Assembly (NCBI GenBank): GCA_022446885.1
Contig: JAKVBU010000008.1
Coordinates: forward strand, 173,756 to 237,755
DNA: 64,000 bases
Source: Phycisphaerales bacterium
GTDB taxonomy: Bacteria > Planctomycetota > Phycisphaerae > Phycisphaerales > SM1A02
Reading direction: 5' to 3'
Under the pieces are notes generated by a model. That model made no database searches and was not told the origin of the DNA. It worked only from the letters and a program-made list of their open reading frames with translations. A program made the translations under genes and the position numbers. Shown one piece after another: positions 42,641 through 52,773 of this stretch; position 1 is the first letter of the stretch; each line of letters starts with the position of its first letter.

Positions 42641-44887
42641 ATGCGCATCTTCTGTCTCATCACCGTGTTTCTGGCCATGTCCACCATCGCTCAGGGCGAC
42701 GAGCGATCGCTTGATCGGGCGCTCAAGTTGTCCGGTGAGAATCGGCCCCAGATCGCGGCTGCCCTGCAGGGTGTCGATCTCTCGCGACGCGAGGGCATGG
42801 AGTGGATGATCGAACACATGCCGCTTGAAGATCTCCAGAACCGCAGTGGTGCGTTTCTGATCGACAACGTCAATCTCGCCTATGACGCGATTGAAGCGGC
42901 GCCTTGGGGCGAGGATGTGCCCGTGGACGTGTTCTACGATGCTGTCCTTCCCTTCGCCAGCGTGAACGAACGTCGTGATGAGTGGCGAGCGCAGTTCAAG
43001 GAACAATTCACTCCGCTGGTGGCGCATGCGACGACGCCGGCGCAAGCTGCCGCGATCCTGAACAACAAGGTGTTCGACATCGTTGGAGTCAAGTACTCGA
43101 CGAAGCGGCCCAAGCCCGACCAGTCACCATTGGAGTCGATCGAGGCCGGCCTCGCCTCATGTACCGGACTGAGTGTGCTCTTGATTGATGCGTGCCGAAG
43201 CGTTGGCGTTCCAGCTCGATTCGTGGGCACATCGCGGTGGGCCGACAATAGTGGTAATCACTCCTGGGTCGAGGTCTGGAGTGACGGCAAGTGGCACTTC
43301 ACAGGGGCCGCTGAGCCTACCGGCGATGATCTGGACAAGGCCTGGTTTACCTCGCGTGCAGCGGATGCACGGGAGGGAGACCCGGTACACGGCATCTACG
43401 CCGTGACATGGGAAGAGACCCCGCGGCATTTCCCAATGGTCTGGCGGCCTGAAGACAAGTCAGTGGACGCCGTGGATGTCACGTGGCGGTACACCAGCCT
43501 GAAGGAGGCGCTTCCTGAGGGCAAGGTGCGTGTGCGATTTCGCGCGGTCGATCGCAACGGAGACAACATCGCCATCCCAATCGAGATCCTTGACAAGGAT
43601 CAGATGCAGTTGGCGCACGGTGAGACTCGAGATGGCCGCCATGACTTCAACGACCACTGGACCGCTGTGCTTCCATTGGGCGAGACGGTGACGATTGAAG
43701 CAGGTGAAGGAACGGCTGCCGTCACCAAGCAGGTGAAAGTCGAAGCTGACCGGCAACTGGTGTTGGTAGAGGTGCCCGGCTATGGGGTGAATCAGGTGGC
43801 GGAAACCCGGCCTTTGAGCGCCGTGGAGGCAAGGGCGATCAAGGGGCGCAGGTTGCGAGGTTGGGCTCGCCAGCACGAATCGATTCGGCGGGCAGCATTG
43901 AATGAGGGCGTGGTCCGCTTCGATGGACATGAGATGCCCATTGCCTGGCGGGTCGAAGGTGAAGCACCCAAGGACGGTCGAAGCCTGTACATCTCACTGC
44001 ATGGTGGTGGTGGGGCGCCAGCCCACGTCAACGACCAGCAGTGGCGAAATCAGCAGGGGCTCTACGACATCGAGGAAGGGGTGTATGTCGCGCCTCGGGC
44101 GCCGACAAATACTTGGGACCTCTGGCACCGTGAGCATGTTGATGGGCTGCTCGATCGACTCATTCAGGACATGGTGCTTGTACATGGTGTGAACCCCAAT
44201 CGGGTGTATCTCACCGGCTACAGCGCCGGCGGAGATGGGGTCTTCCAATTGGCCCCGCGGATGGCGGATCGATTCGCGGCAGCGGCGATGATGGCGGGAC
44301 ATCCCAATGAAACGAAGCCAGATGGCTTGCGAGATCTTCCTTTCACACTGCACATGGGTGAGAACGACTCGGCGTACAACAGGAACCAGAAGGCTCGGGA
44401 GTGGGGGCAACGGCTTGATGAACTGCAGGCCTCCGATCCCGGCGGGTATGTGCACGAGGTCGTGATTCATGAGGGCAAGGGACACTGGATGGGTGGTCAG
44501 GATGCCGCCGGCATCGAGTGGATGTCGCAATTCGAACGTGACCTGCGTCCCGACCGAGTGGTCTGGCTTCAGGATGACGTACTCCAGAACCGGTTCTACT
44601 GGCTCAAGGTCGATGCGCCCAAGGCCCGCGATCGCATGGTTGTCAGTCGATCGGGGCAGGTCATCACCATCGAAGAGCCGGGGGTGTCCAAGACGCTTCA
44701 CATTCGCCTCGATGACGACATGCTCGATCTTGACAAGCCCGTCACAGTGCTCGGCCCCGATGGTGAGACGCTGTTTGAGGACTGGGTTCCTCGCACTGCC
44801 CAGGTCATCGAGGAGACCCTGCAGGAGCGAGGCGATCCCTCAGGCGTCTTCACCGCTGAAATCAAGATCGAATTGAGCGACTCCTGA
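42641..44887 (+). CDS. secreted transglutaminase-like domain fused to alpha/beta hydrolase
   Basis: The 748-residue exported protein (signal MRIFCLITVFLAMSTIAQG) has a transglutaminase-like core with Cys174 in ASCTGLSVL, His207 in GNHSWVEVW and a following Asp. It is followed by two beta-rich segments (about 270-400) of the Ig or carboxypeptidase-regulatory type. A C-terminal alpha/beta hydrolase resembling feruloyl esterase/PHB depolymerase proteins has SLHGGGGAPAHVN for the oxyanion region, nucleophile S528 in GYSAGG, and ENDSAYN plus HEGKGHWMGG supplying candidate Asp and His. The first half may be a peptidase or amidase and the second an esterase, perhaps acting together on cell-wall or ester-linked material. 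The joint function is not known. Confidence 0.85.
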   Translation: MRIFCLITVFLAMSTIAQGDERSLDRALKLSGENRPQIAAALQGVDLSRREGMEWMIEHMPLEDLQNRSGAFLIDNVNLAYDAIEAAPWGEDVPVDVFYDAVLPFASVNERRDEWRAQFKEQFTPLVAHATTPAQAAAILNNKVFDIVGVKYSTKRPKPDQSPLESIEAGLASCTGLSVLLIDACRSVGVPARFVGTSRWADNSGNHSWVEVWSDGKWHFTGAAEPTGDDLDKAWFTSRAADAREGDPVHGIYAVTWEETPRHFPMVWRPEDKSVDAVDVTWRYTSLKEALPEGKVRVRFRAVDRNGDNIAIPIEILDKDQMQLAHGETRDGRHDFNDHWTAVLPLGETVTIEAGEGTAAVTKQVKVEADRQLVLVEVPGYGVNQVAETRPLSAVEARAIKGRRLRGWARQHESIRRAALNEGVVRFDGHEMPIAWRVEGEAPKDGRSLYISLHGGGGAPAHVNDQQWRNQQGLYDIEEGVYVAPRAPTNTWDLWHREHVDGLLDRLIQDMVLVHGVNPNRVYLTGYSAGGDGVFQLAPRMADRFAAAAMMAGHPNETKPDGLRDLPFTLHMGENDSAYNRNQKAREWGQRLDELQASDPGGYVHEVVIHEGKGHWMGGQDAAGIEWMSQFERDLRPDRVVWLQDDVLQNRFYWLKVDAPKARDRMVVSRSGQVITIEEPGVSKTLHIRLDDDMLDLDKPVTVLGPDGETLFEDWVPRTAQVIEETLQERGDPSGVFTAEIKIELSDS

Positions 44888-44975
44888 GTGGTAGGCGGCC
44901 CTGAGGTGGGGCGATTGCCGGAATCTCAGTGGCATCAGGCTGCTGCCGCGTCATGATGGTGGCTGAGGAGATCAC

Positions 44976-47900
44976 ATGTCAATTCATCGAGTCAGTTGCA
45001 TGTTGCTGTGGTCAGTTGCCATGGTCAGTGGCGCTTCAGCCCAGATCATCTCCGGTCCTTGGCTGCAACAGCCAACGCCCGGTGGCGTAGTCCTCGGATT
45101 CGAAACGAGTGACGGCTCCGCAGCTCGTGTCGACTATGGGCCGACGCCCGCGCTGGGGCTTGTCCAATCGGGGGTCTCGCAGACATCATCAGCAGGAACG
45201 CTGATACATCATGTCTACCTGACTGATCTCGAGCCCGGCGGTCGTTACTGGTACCGCGTAGCAACTGACTCTGTTGTGGGAGAAGTTCACACCCTGACTG
45301 TCGCGCCTGATCCGGCGGCGGAAACGGCGTTCAACTTTCTTGCCTTCAGCGACGCCCAGTACGGAGGCTACGGAACGGTACTCGAAGATCTTGTTGACTT
45401 GGGCATGTTGCCCTACATGGCCCAGGAGAGTGGTGGGCTCGACATCGACCAATCGACCGGGTTCGTGATCGTGCCCGGCGATCTGGTGAGCACGGGCAGC
45501 AACCACTCGCACTGGACAGATCACTTCTTCGGGCAGGCAGATGATCTCCTGCAGCACGTGCCCATCCTGCCCGCACTGGGGAACCATGAAGGCAATGCAG
45601 CGCTGTACTACGAGTACTTCGCGCTACCCGACGCCCACGGAACGGAGCGTTGGTACACGACCGACTATGGCAATGTCCGGGTCATCACACTCGACTCCAA
45701 TAACAGTGGAAGCCTTCAGCTCACCTGGTTGGAAGGTGAACTTGCCCAGGCCGCTCAGATGGACGAGATCGATTTTGTCATCGCTCAGTTGCATCACCCC
45801 CACGAGTCCGAGCAGTGGACGCCGGGCGAGTCGTGGTTCACGACTGCCGTGGTCGAATTGATGGAAGTTTGGAGCACAGACACGGGCAAGCCCACAGTGC
45901 ACGTGTTTGGACACACCCATGGTTACTCGCGTGGGCAACGTCGTGATCACAGCCACCTCATGGTCAACGCCGCGTCCGCCATGGGTTCACTGGACTACTG
46001 GGGCTACTACCCCAACAACGACTATGAAGACTTCACCGTCAGTCGAGTTGATTGGGGCTTCTGCGTGTTCACGTCAACGGCGGGAGACAATCCGCAACTG
46101 CGCCTTCGCCGCATCAGTCGAGGCAACGACTACATCGAGCGTGACAATGAGCTGGTGGACGAGATCTCGATTCGCCGGTTCAATGATCCGCCCTATACCC
46201 CTCAGGGCCTCTCACCCGGTCCCGGTGACGATCCGGTACCCGGCTGGGATCTGCAACTGGAATCGACCGGCTTTCAAGACATGGACGGAGACGGCCCGCT
46301 GGCCAGTCACTGGCAGATTTCAGCCGATGCACAGGACTTCTCCAACCCGCTCGTGGAGGAGTTGAAGAACAAGGAGAATTGGTACCGCCCATCAAATGGA
46401 GATTGGTGGTACTCGGAGAATCTCGTCACTGATCCGGCCATCAGTCGCATCACGATGAGGCAGTCCGTACCCGGGTGCAGCACACTCTTCTGGCGGGTTC
46501 GCCACCGCGATGACGGTCTCAAGTGGAGCGATTGGTCTGAGCCGATCGCTTTCCAAACGGGTTCATCTGATCAGGGCGACGACGCTCCCTCGCCGCCCGA
46601 CGGGCAGATGGGCGCACCACGCGATGGCCAACTGCAGTGGGCCGACTGTCTGGGGGCGACTGCCTGGGATGTGTACGTGGGCTTCGATGCGGACCTCGAC
46701 GACGACTATCGAGGAACCGTGGAAGCGCCGTTGTTCCAAGCGGGCACACTCGATCCACAAACAACCGTGTTCTGGCGGGTGGATGCGCACCGCGATGGAG
46801 AAGTCCAGGTCGGCAATGTTTGGACATTCACAACCAGCCGGGCGTATCCGACCGACTGGACTGATGAATGGCGGTTCATCGACGCGCAGCCAGCTGACGG
46901 CGTTGAACTCGTTTCAGCCCGTGGCCTCTCAGATCTCATCCCACAGGGCATGGTGCAGGGGGACGATTGGACCATTGAGGACACCGGTATCGACGTGCCA
47001 CACATCGACGGCCAGCCGGGGCGCTTCATTCGCATGAACAGCGTGTACGGGGCCGGGCGGGGGTTGGGCGTTGAGTTGCAGGCCCCAGGCAGCGGTGGGG
47101 ACATTCTCCACTGGACGCTTGTCATGGACCTGTACGTGGCTCCCGGACAGAGCGGTCGCGTGCCTTTGATTCAGGGCAACGATCCCAACACCAATCAGGC
47201 CGAGCTCTTCCTGAACTGTGACACTGGCGGCTTCTGGTCTGCCGGCAGCGGAGAGGTTGGGGCTGGCAGTTGGTCGCAGGGCGAGTGGTTCAGGCTGGCC
47301 ATGCGTGGTGACTACACCACGTTGAAAGCGGCGATCTTCATCGACGGGCATGAGGTTGTCGGTGACAACGCCGTGGTCGCCCCCGACTGGTGGTGGGGTG
47401 GTGGTACGGGGCTGCGTACTTGGTTCCTGACCGACAACGGGCCTGCGTCTGAGACGGGACCAGTCTGCTGCAGCGCGATCGCGTTGGTTGATGACTTCAT
47501 GGGCGATGCCGACATCGCTGATCTGGGCGGGCCCAATAGTGCAGGCATCTTCCTCGGCCGCTGGGACGAGTGGCGCTTTGGCGACGCTGCCCCTGGTGAC
47601 GATCTGCCACTGGCCAATGCTGAGGGGGAGTCTGTCCTGACCCCACGAGGCATGACGATGGGGGGTGACTGGGACATCATCGAGACCGATGGAACCATCG
47701 TGCCCCACATCAACGGGCAAGGGGCGTCTGCCATCCGATTGGACAATGTGTTTGGCAACCACAAGGGGCTTGAGCTCTATCTGGATCATCCGGGCAACGG
47801 TGGTCAAGGTTGCTGTGAACTTGGGCAATTCTCGTTCGTCTGGGACCTCTATCTGCCGCTGGATCAAAATGACCAGTTGCAGTGTCTGTGGCAGGGCAAT

Positions 47901-48413
47901 GCCGACAACGCCAACGATGGTGAACTGTTCCTCGATTGCCGAGATGGTGGGTTCTATGTGGCCGGTGCAGGCTATGTAGGGGAGAGTGACTGGCCCCTTG
48001 GTGCCTGGTTCAGACTTGTGCATGCCGTGAACTTCGCCGAGGGCAGCAATGCGATCTATGTGAATGGAGCGCAGGTGGTGTCGCTCCAAAATGGCGTTGA
48101 CTGGCTCTACGGAGACGGCACCAATCTGCCTGTTTGGCTGCTCACCGACAACGGGCCCGACTTTGATGTGTCAGTGGTCTATTGCGCCAATGCCGCGGTG
48201 ATAGACCATGTGCTCTCGGCCGAGGAGGCCGCTGCACTAGGTGGGCCAAGTGCCTTGGGCATCTTCACCGGCGAGACCCATTGCCCCGGCGATCTGAATT
48301 CTGATGGCGTCGTGTCGGTGGAGGATGTGCTGGTGGTGATCGCGTCCTGGGGTGATCCATTCACGGTCGAGGATCTGCTCCTGGTGTTGTCTGTGTACGG
48401 CAACGAGTGCTAG
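44976..48413 (+). CDS. secreted purple-acid-phosphatase-like metallophosphoesterase with LamG-like domains and half-dockerin tail
   Basis: The 1145-residue protein has a signal peptide (MSIHRVSCMLLWSVAMVSGA) and an FN3-like N-domain (about 23-105). The metallophosphoesterase core (about 115-365) has motifs AFSDAQYGG, PGDLVSTGS, GNHEGN, HHPHE and FGHTHGYSRG, the dinuclear metal set. Then come a beta-sandwich of about 200 residues, two similar segments (about 640-860 and 870-1090) with laminin-G-like strands, and a C-terminal dockerin-like tail with one good loop (DLNSDGVVSVEDV) and a degraded second half (FTVEDLLLVLSVYGNEC). GAGGAG precedes the ATG. It probably removes phosphate from organic phosphoesters outside the cell. 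Its stop shares CTAG with the next gene. Confidence 0.88.
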   Translation: MSIHRVSCMLLWSVAMVSGASAQIISGPWLQQPTPGGVVLGFETSDGSAARVDYGPTPALGLVQSGVSQTSSAGTLIHHVYLTDLEPGGRYWYRVATDSVVGEVHTLTVAPDPAAETAFNFLAFSDAQYGGYGTVLEDLVDLGMLPYMAQESGGLDIDQSTGFVIVPGDLVSTGSNHSHWTDHFFGQADDLLQHVPILPALGNHEGNAALYYEYFALPDAHGTERWYTTDYGNVRVITLDSNNSGSLQLTWLEGELAQAAQMDEIDFVIAQLHHPHESEQWTPGESWFTTAVVELMEVWSTDTGKPTVHVFGHTHGYSRGQRRDHSHLMVNAASAMGSLDYWGYYPNNDYEDFTVSRVDWGFCVFTSTAGDNPQLRLRRISRGNDYIERDNELVDEISIRRFNDPPYTPQGLSPGPGDDPVPGWDLQLESTGFQDMDGDGPLASHWQISADAQDFSNPLVEELKNKENWYRPSNGDWWYSENLVTDPAISRITMRQSVPGCSTLFWRVRHRDDGLKWSDWSEPIAFQTGSSDQGDDAPSPPDGQMGAPRDGQLQWADCLGATAWDVYVGFDADLDDDYRGTVEAPLFQAGTLDPQTTVFWRVDAHRDGEVQVGNVWTFTTSRAYPTDWTDEWRFIDAQPADGVELVSARGLSDLIPQGMVQGDDWTIEDTGIDVPHIDGQPGRFIRMNSVYGAGRGLGVELQAPGSGGDILHWTLVMDLYVAPGQSGRVPLIQGNDPNTNQAELFLNCDTGGFWSAGSGEVGAGSWSQGEWFRLAMRGDYTTLKAAIFIDGHEVVGDNAVVAPDWWWGGGTGLRTWFLTDNGPASETGPVCCSAIALVDDFMGDADIADLGGPNSAGIFLGRWDEWRFGDAAPGDDLPLANAEGESVLTPRGMTMGGDWDIIETDGTIVPHINGQGASAIRLDNVFGNHKGLELYLDHPGNGGQGCCELGQFSFVWDLYLPLDQNDQLQCLWQGNADNANDGELFLDCRDGGFYVAGAGYVGESDWPLGAWFRLVHAVNFAEGSNAIYVNGAQVVSLQNGVDWLYGDGTNLPVWLLTDNGPDFDVSVVYCANAAVIDHVLSAEEAAALGGPSALGIFTGETHCPGDLNSDGVVSVEDVLVVIASWGDPFTVEDLLLVLSVYGNEC

Positions 48414-51400
48414 AGACGCACCTCTCCGTCGGAGAACCGCAGCACTTCGATTGACTCGAGATGATCCGTACCGTCGCGATCGGCGATCGTGTCGCGAACG
48501 CTCGTCATCGGGCCGTCTTGTTCGACGACGTAGGCATCGCGCGGTCCACTGAACACCGCCGTGTCCACACCACTTCCGCCTCGCAGGATGTTGTTGCCGG
48601 AGTTGCCTCTGAGCACATTGTCTTCACCATTGCCGACAATGCCGCTGTCACGTTTGCCGGTGAGTGTGGCATCGACATACCACTGAGATTTGTGGGTGTA
48701 GGATCGCTCTGGATCAAACGTCAGGTGAAACATGCCGCCAAACGACGGGTCAATGAGCGCCTCATAACCGTGCATCATCGGCGGCAGAAATGCCTCGACC
48801 AGCTGGACGCCAACAGGGTCCAGCGTCTGCATTTCATCGCGGGAACCTGCGCAGTAGATGCCCCACATGCCACCAGGCGTCTCATCCCAGGTTGACCAGA
48901 GCCCGTAGTAGCTGTCGATGGCTGAGGCGATGTATTCCTGCGCGAGTGAGTCTTCTTCTTCGAGTTCCTCCAGCCATTCATCGACGCCCTCCTCGACGGA
49001 GATGCCCCAGCGGCCATCCTCGATGGCGGCGCGGGCCTGGGTGTCGATGAGCTGTTGATACTCAGGTAGTGCCCCTTGTAGGAATGTGCCGATTCCAGCG
49101 TCGTGCACCAGATGGAAGATCTCCTCGAAGGCGGCATCGCGATGCCTTCGATCATCAAGCAGGTACCAACGTGATCCATCAACTGGCGTTTCACTCTGGT
49201 ACAGGGGCTGTGCGTCAATATTGGGTTCGCGTCCTTCGCGATGGGCGCCTTCAGGCATCATGAGCGCGGCCCGGTTGTTGGCCATGGCATTTGCAACTGC
49301 AGACTTGTCTGCGCCGAAGCGAGACCCTGGAACATCGGTGAGGAAGAAGCGAAGCAGGTTCCGCGCCCGTTTGACGGCGAGGTCCGGCACGCCAGGTTGG
49401 GCCACGATTCGAATCGGCCGTCCGTTGGGGGCAATGACCGCAGTCTGTTTCGTGAAGCCTGCCCGGCGGAGCTTTTTGCGATCCTTGGGAATCGGCGTGA
49501 TCGCATCAGGGTTGGGCTCATTCATCACCGGCTCAGGTGAGGGCTGCTGTGAACTGGCCTCTGTAATCAGTCCGAATCGAGTCAGTTCCTCTGGCCGCAT
49601 CCAGTGGATGTCCTCCGGCCCTGCGGCCTCGAGCGTGAACCAATAGAACGCATCGGGAATCCCCATGGCCCGGCCGTATTCCAGATACATCTCGTGTGAC
49701 TCATCATCTCGAGGGAGATCAACGCCCGCTTCGCCTGCGCTACCCCAGCTGTGCACACCCAGCATTGCGCCGGGTTCGACGGTCCGCTCGACGCCGGCGC
49801 AGAACAGGTCCACACCGCCGCTGGCGACTTCACCGTCGGCGGGCACATGCGTGTGTAGGCCATGCCTTCGCACCAGTCTGGCCAACCGCAGGTTGGTTTC
49901 GTCGTCCATTGAACCGGGCACATCTACGAGCACCAACCTGCGCAGGTTGGGGTGGTCAAGCAGCGTCTCCATCATGACCCCGCAGGAAGCTGGGCCAATG
50001 GTGCCGGTGCAGAGACCGTCGGATCCCTCAACCTCGATTGAGAATGCCTCCTCCGAAAAGAGCATCGCCAAGAGCTCATCTTCGGTCACGAAGCCGTCAG
50101 CATCTGCGTCGGCCTCTGTGTGCAGATCGAAGTCGTTGCGGGCTTCCTTCTTGCTGATGCGGCCATCTGCGTCAGTATCGAACTCGTCGATGATCCACGA
50201 CACCTCCATGGCTGAGAAGAGATCGCCTTCTCCATGCATGAGTTGGTCAAACTCCTCTCCAGAGAGTGCGCCGTTGCCATCGACATCAAGCTCCCCCAGG
50301 AGGGGGGCCATGTCTTGAGGGAACTCGGCTGACTGCAGCAGTCCATCGCCGTCAGCATCCAGATCGCCGAACCACTCATCCGCTTCAAGGCTGGCTGCAG
50401 CTGGGTCAGTCTTCGCCAGGAGGCGAATTGAGCCCAGATTGAGCGGCTGCTGCTCCAGCAGCGACTCCATTTGCCTCAGCGCATCGGCTGCTTCAAATGG
50501 TTGCAGCAGGCCGTCGCGGTCGAGGTCGAGCAGATCGATGCCCTGCGGGGCCGGGCCGTAGATGACATGGCGCAGCCGTTGCAGCCCCGATCGCAGCACA
50601 ACTGCGGCTGCTTGGGATCGAGGCCAGAAGTCGGCGAAGCCGTGGATCATGCCCGGGGCAACCATCAAGTCAACCGCGGTGCCGGCGGTGCCTAGACAGG
50701 CTGCATACGCAATGGCCTCGTCTCGAAGTGGGTCGTACTGTGCGGGCATGACAATGGCGTGGGGCAGGTTCGAGAGGTCGCGCTCACACATGGGAGACAA
50801 GCACGCGTCGGATCGATTTCGACCGCCGGGGTCGTACACGTCATAAAACCACCGCATCCATCTCGCTTCGAGCCCGTACCCAGTGCCGAGGGTTCGCATC
50901 GAGGCGTGTTGACCCACGGCGTCCAGTGCCGGATAGAGGAGAAACTGTGCACGCAGTGGCGGCTCGTGCTTGCGGTAGCGCAGGATGTTCGCTGTCACGG
51001 CTGCGAGGTTGCCGCCAGCGCTGTCGCCACCCACGGCGATGCGATTTGGATCGACACCCAACTCCTCCGCGTTCTTCGACGCCCATATGGTGGCATCGGC
51101 GCAATCGGTGGGCGCTGCGGGGAACACGTCTTGGGGGGCGCAGCGATAACGCACTGTCAGCACGGCTACCGCTGCTTCATCGGCGATGAAGCGGGCGATG
51201 GAGTCCGTCATGTCGAGCGTGCCCCAGGTCCATCCGCCGCCATGGAACCACACGACCAAGCCGAGTGGGAGGCCAGGTGCCGGGTGATACAGGCGGGCTT
51301 CGATGGCCGCCTGTGATCCTTCGATGACCAGATCGCGAACCTCGGCAATCTCGATGTCACAGGGGGGCGGCGTCCAAGCATTGACCTGCTGTTGTGCCTG

Positions 51401-51526
51401 TTGGGGCCCCTGTTTCAGCAGGGCATCGATGTTCATTGCGGCCATCTCTTCGATGATCGGCCGCATGTCGGGATGGAGGTCTCCGGCGAGTGAAAGGGTC
51501 AGGGCCGCGATCAGGACACTGGGCAT
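48410..51526 (-). CDS. giant secreted fusion: esterase, five EF-hands, ClpP-like domain, EExxH region, RTX-like tail
   Basis: The 1038-residue protein has a signal peptide (MPSVLIAALTLSLAG). Domains in order: an alpha/beta hydrolase of the HSL/esterase type (HGGGW 95-99, nucleophile S169 in GDSAGG, D265 and H295 for the triad); five EF-hand loops (about 333-345, 388-401, 413-425, 450-461, 473-484; for example DTDADGRISKKE); a ClpP/SppA-like serine-protease fold (about 505-670; VASGGVDLFCAGVERTVEPG and LGVHSWG, where the Ser replaces the usual CASAC); a region with EEIFHLVHDAG (E801, H804, H807) resembling a zinc-type helix; and a C-terminal RTX-like calcium segment (GNGEDNVLRGNSGNNILRGG, 960-990). 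GGAGG lies 8 nt before the ATG. The overall role is unknown; calcium-dependent extracellular folding is likely. Confidence 0.85.
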   Translation of the reverse strand: MPSVLIAALTLSLAGDLHPDMRPIIEEMAAMNIDALLKQGPQQAQQQVNAWTPPPCDIEIAEVRDLVIEGSQAAIEARLYHPAPGLPLGLVVWFHGGGWTWGTLDMTDSIARFIADEAAVAVLTVRYRCAPQDVFPAAPTDCADATIWASKNAEELGVDPNRIAVGGDSAGGNLAAVTANILRYRKHEPPLRAQFLLYPALDAVGQHASMRTLGTGYGLEARWMRWFYDVYDPGGRNRSDACLSPMCERDLSNLPHAIVMPAQYDPLRDEAIAYAACLGTAGTAVDLMVAPGMIHGFADFWPRSQAAAVVLRSGLQRLRHVIYGPAPQGIDLLDLDRDGLLQPFEAADALRQMESLLEQQPLNLGSIRLLAKTDPAAASLEADEWFGDLDADGDGLLQSAEFPQDMAPLLGELDVDGNGALSGEEFDQLMHGEGDLFSAMEVSWIIDEFDTDADGRISKKEARNDFDLHTEADADADGFVTEDELLAMLFSEEAFSIEVEGSDGLCTGTIGPASCGVMMETLLDHPNLRRLVLVDVPGSMDDETNLRLARLVRRHGLHTHVPADGEVASGGVDLFCAGVERTVEPGAMLGVHSWGSAGEAGVDLPRDDESHEMYLEYGRAMGIPDAFYWFTLEAAGPEDIHWMRPEELTRFGLITEASSQQPSPEPVMNEPNPDAITPIPKDRKKLRRAGFTKQTAVIAPNGRPIRIVAQPGVPDLAVKRARNLLRFFLTDVPGSRFGADKSAVANAMANNRAALMMPEGAHREGREPNIDAQPLYQSETPVDGSRWYLLDDRRHRDAAFEEIFHLVHDAGIGTFLQGALPEYQQLIDTQARAAIEDGRWGISVEEGVDEWLEELEEEDSLAQEYIASAIDSYYGLWSTWDETPGGMWGIYCAGSRDEMQTLDPVGVQLVEAFLPPMMHGYEALIDPSFGGMFHLTFDPERSYTHKSQWYVDATLTGKRDSGIVGNGEDNVLRGNSGNNILRGGSGVDTAVFSGPRDAYVVEQDGPMTSVRDTIADRDGTDHLESIEVLRFSDGEVRL

Positions 51527-51597
51527 GGATGCACCTCCATTTGGCAGGGCCATAGTAGGGTGCCTGCGGGGATCAACGAGGGGGCAAGGAGATTGAG

Positions 51598-52773
51598 ATG
51601 TCCATGTTGGTCGCATGCGTGTTCTGCAGCGTTCCTGAGTTTGCTCCGCCTGTTCGCATCGAGGCGGATGGCCAGCCCATCGACGTCACGACAGGCCACG
51701 CTGCGCCCTGTGTATACGACTTCAATGGAGATGGCACTCGAGATCTGCTCGTGGGCGAGTTTGGAGACGGGCGATTCAAAGGTGAGGTGCATGGCGGTGG
51801 ACGTGGATGGGCCAGCGGCAGGCTGCGGATCTACCTCAATCACGGAACTGACACTGAGCCGATCTTCAAGGACTGGTCCTATCTGCAAGGCGGTGGAGAG
51901 ACCGCCAGTGTTCCTATCACGTGCTGCGTGAGTTTCGTGCCTCAGTTCGTGGACTACGACAATGATGGCACGGACGACGTGATCAGCGCCTCCTATCCCG
52001 GCGACATGTACTGGTGGAAGGGGCAAGGCGATGGCACCTTTGGCGGCGCTTCGCAGCTCAAGAACGAAAAGGGCGAAGTGCTTCTGCCGTGGGAGCCGCT
52101 GCCAGAGCAATACCGCGAGCGGGCCGGGACGGACATCAAGGAGATTCACTCGACCACGGCGCATCTGCACGACATGGATGCCGATGGCGATCTCGATCTA
52201 TGGATCGGCTCTCGTCTAGATGGGGCGTTTCGGATCGAGAATATTGGCACCCGAAGCGAGCCGGTCTGGTCGTCTACGTGCACGAGGCTCGTTGATTCTG
52301 CTGGCGATCCCATCGGCGGCTGGGATGACGGTGGCAGCAATATCCACTTCGCCGACTGGAATGGCGATGGTGTGAGCGATGTGATCTACGGCGGCGAGAA
52401 TGGGGCTGTTCGGTACTGTCGCAATTCCGGCGACGAGAACAAGCCGGTACTGGACCCACCGGTCGTGTTGATTCCGGACATGTCCCGCGATGAGATGTTC
52501 TCCAAATTGGAGACGCCCTCTCGCAGCGCTTCACGCTGCAAGGTGCACGTGGTCGATTGGGATGGCGACGGGCTGAATGACCTGCTGGTGGGCGATTTTG
52601 GGTCAACCCATCGCCGCACTCGAACGCTCACACCTGAGCAGGTGCAGGCCAAGGCCGAACTGGAGAAACGCCGTGAAGCGCTGGGCGAACACAGGCCATG
52701 CCACTGTGGAATTCCCAGACCGAACTCACGGACGAGCAAAAGGCACGATTGGCTGAGATTGATGCAGCAATGA
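51598..52773 (+). CDS. FG-GAP/VCBS repeat secreted protein, C-terminus disrupted by frameshift
   Basis: The 391-residue frame encodes a secreted beta-propeller with VCBS/FG-GAP blades (YDFNGDGTRDLLVGEFGDG, VDYDNDGTDDVISASYPGD, DMDADGDLDLWIGSRLDG, ADWNGDGVSDVIYGGENG, VDWDGDGLNDLLVGDFGS). After a charged helical segment (LTPEQVQAKAELEKRREALG) the reading frame becomes a Cys/Arg/Pro-rich tail that is unlike the family. The expected ending lies in the -1 frame at 52698-52877. The N-terminus is weak as a signal (MSMLVACVFCSVPEFAPP). AAGGAG precedes the ATG by 8 nt. This is a planctomycete-type FG-GAP protein, function unknown; the true C-terminus is in the next entry. Confidence 0.75.
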   Translation: MSMLVACVFCSVPEFAPPVRIEADGQPIDVTTGHAAPCVYDFNGDGTRDLLVGEFGDGRFKGEVHGGGRGWASGRLRIYLNHGTDTEPIFKDWSYLQGGGETASVPITCCVSFVPQFVDYDNDGTDDVISASYPGDMYWWKGQGDGTFGGASQLKNEKGEVLLPWEPLPEQYRERAGTDIKEIHSTTAHLHDMDADGDLDLWIGSRLDGAFRIENIGTRSEPVWSSTCTRLVDSAGDPIGGWDDGGSNIHFADWNGDGVSDVIYGGENGAVRYCRNSGDENKPVLDPPVVLIPDMSRDEMFSKLETPSRSASRCKVHVVDWDGDGLNDLLVGDFGSTHRRTRTLTPEQVQAKAELEKRREALGEHRPCHCGIPRPNSRTSKRHDWLRLMQQ

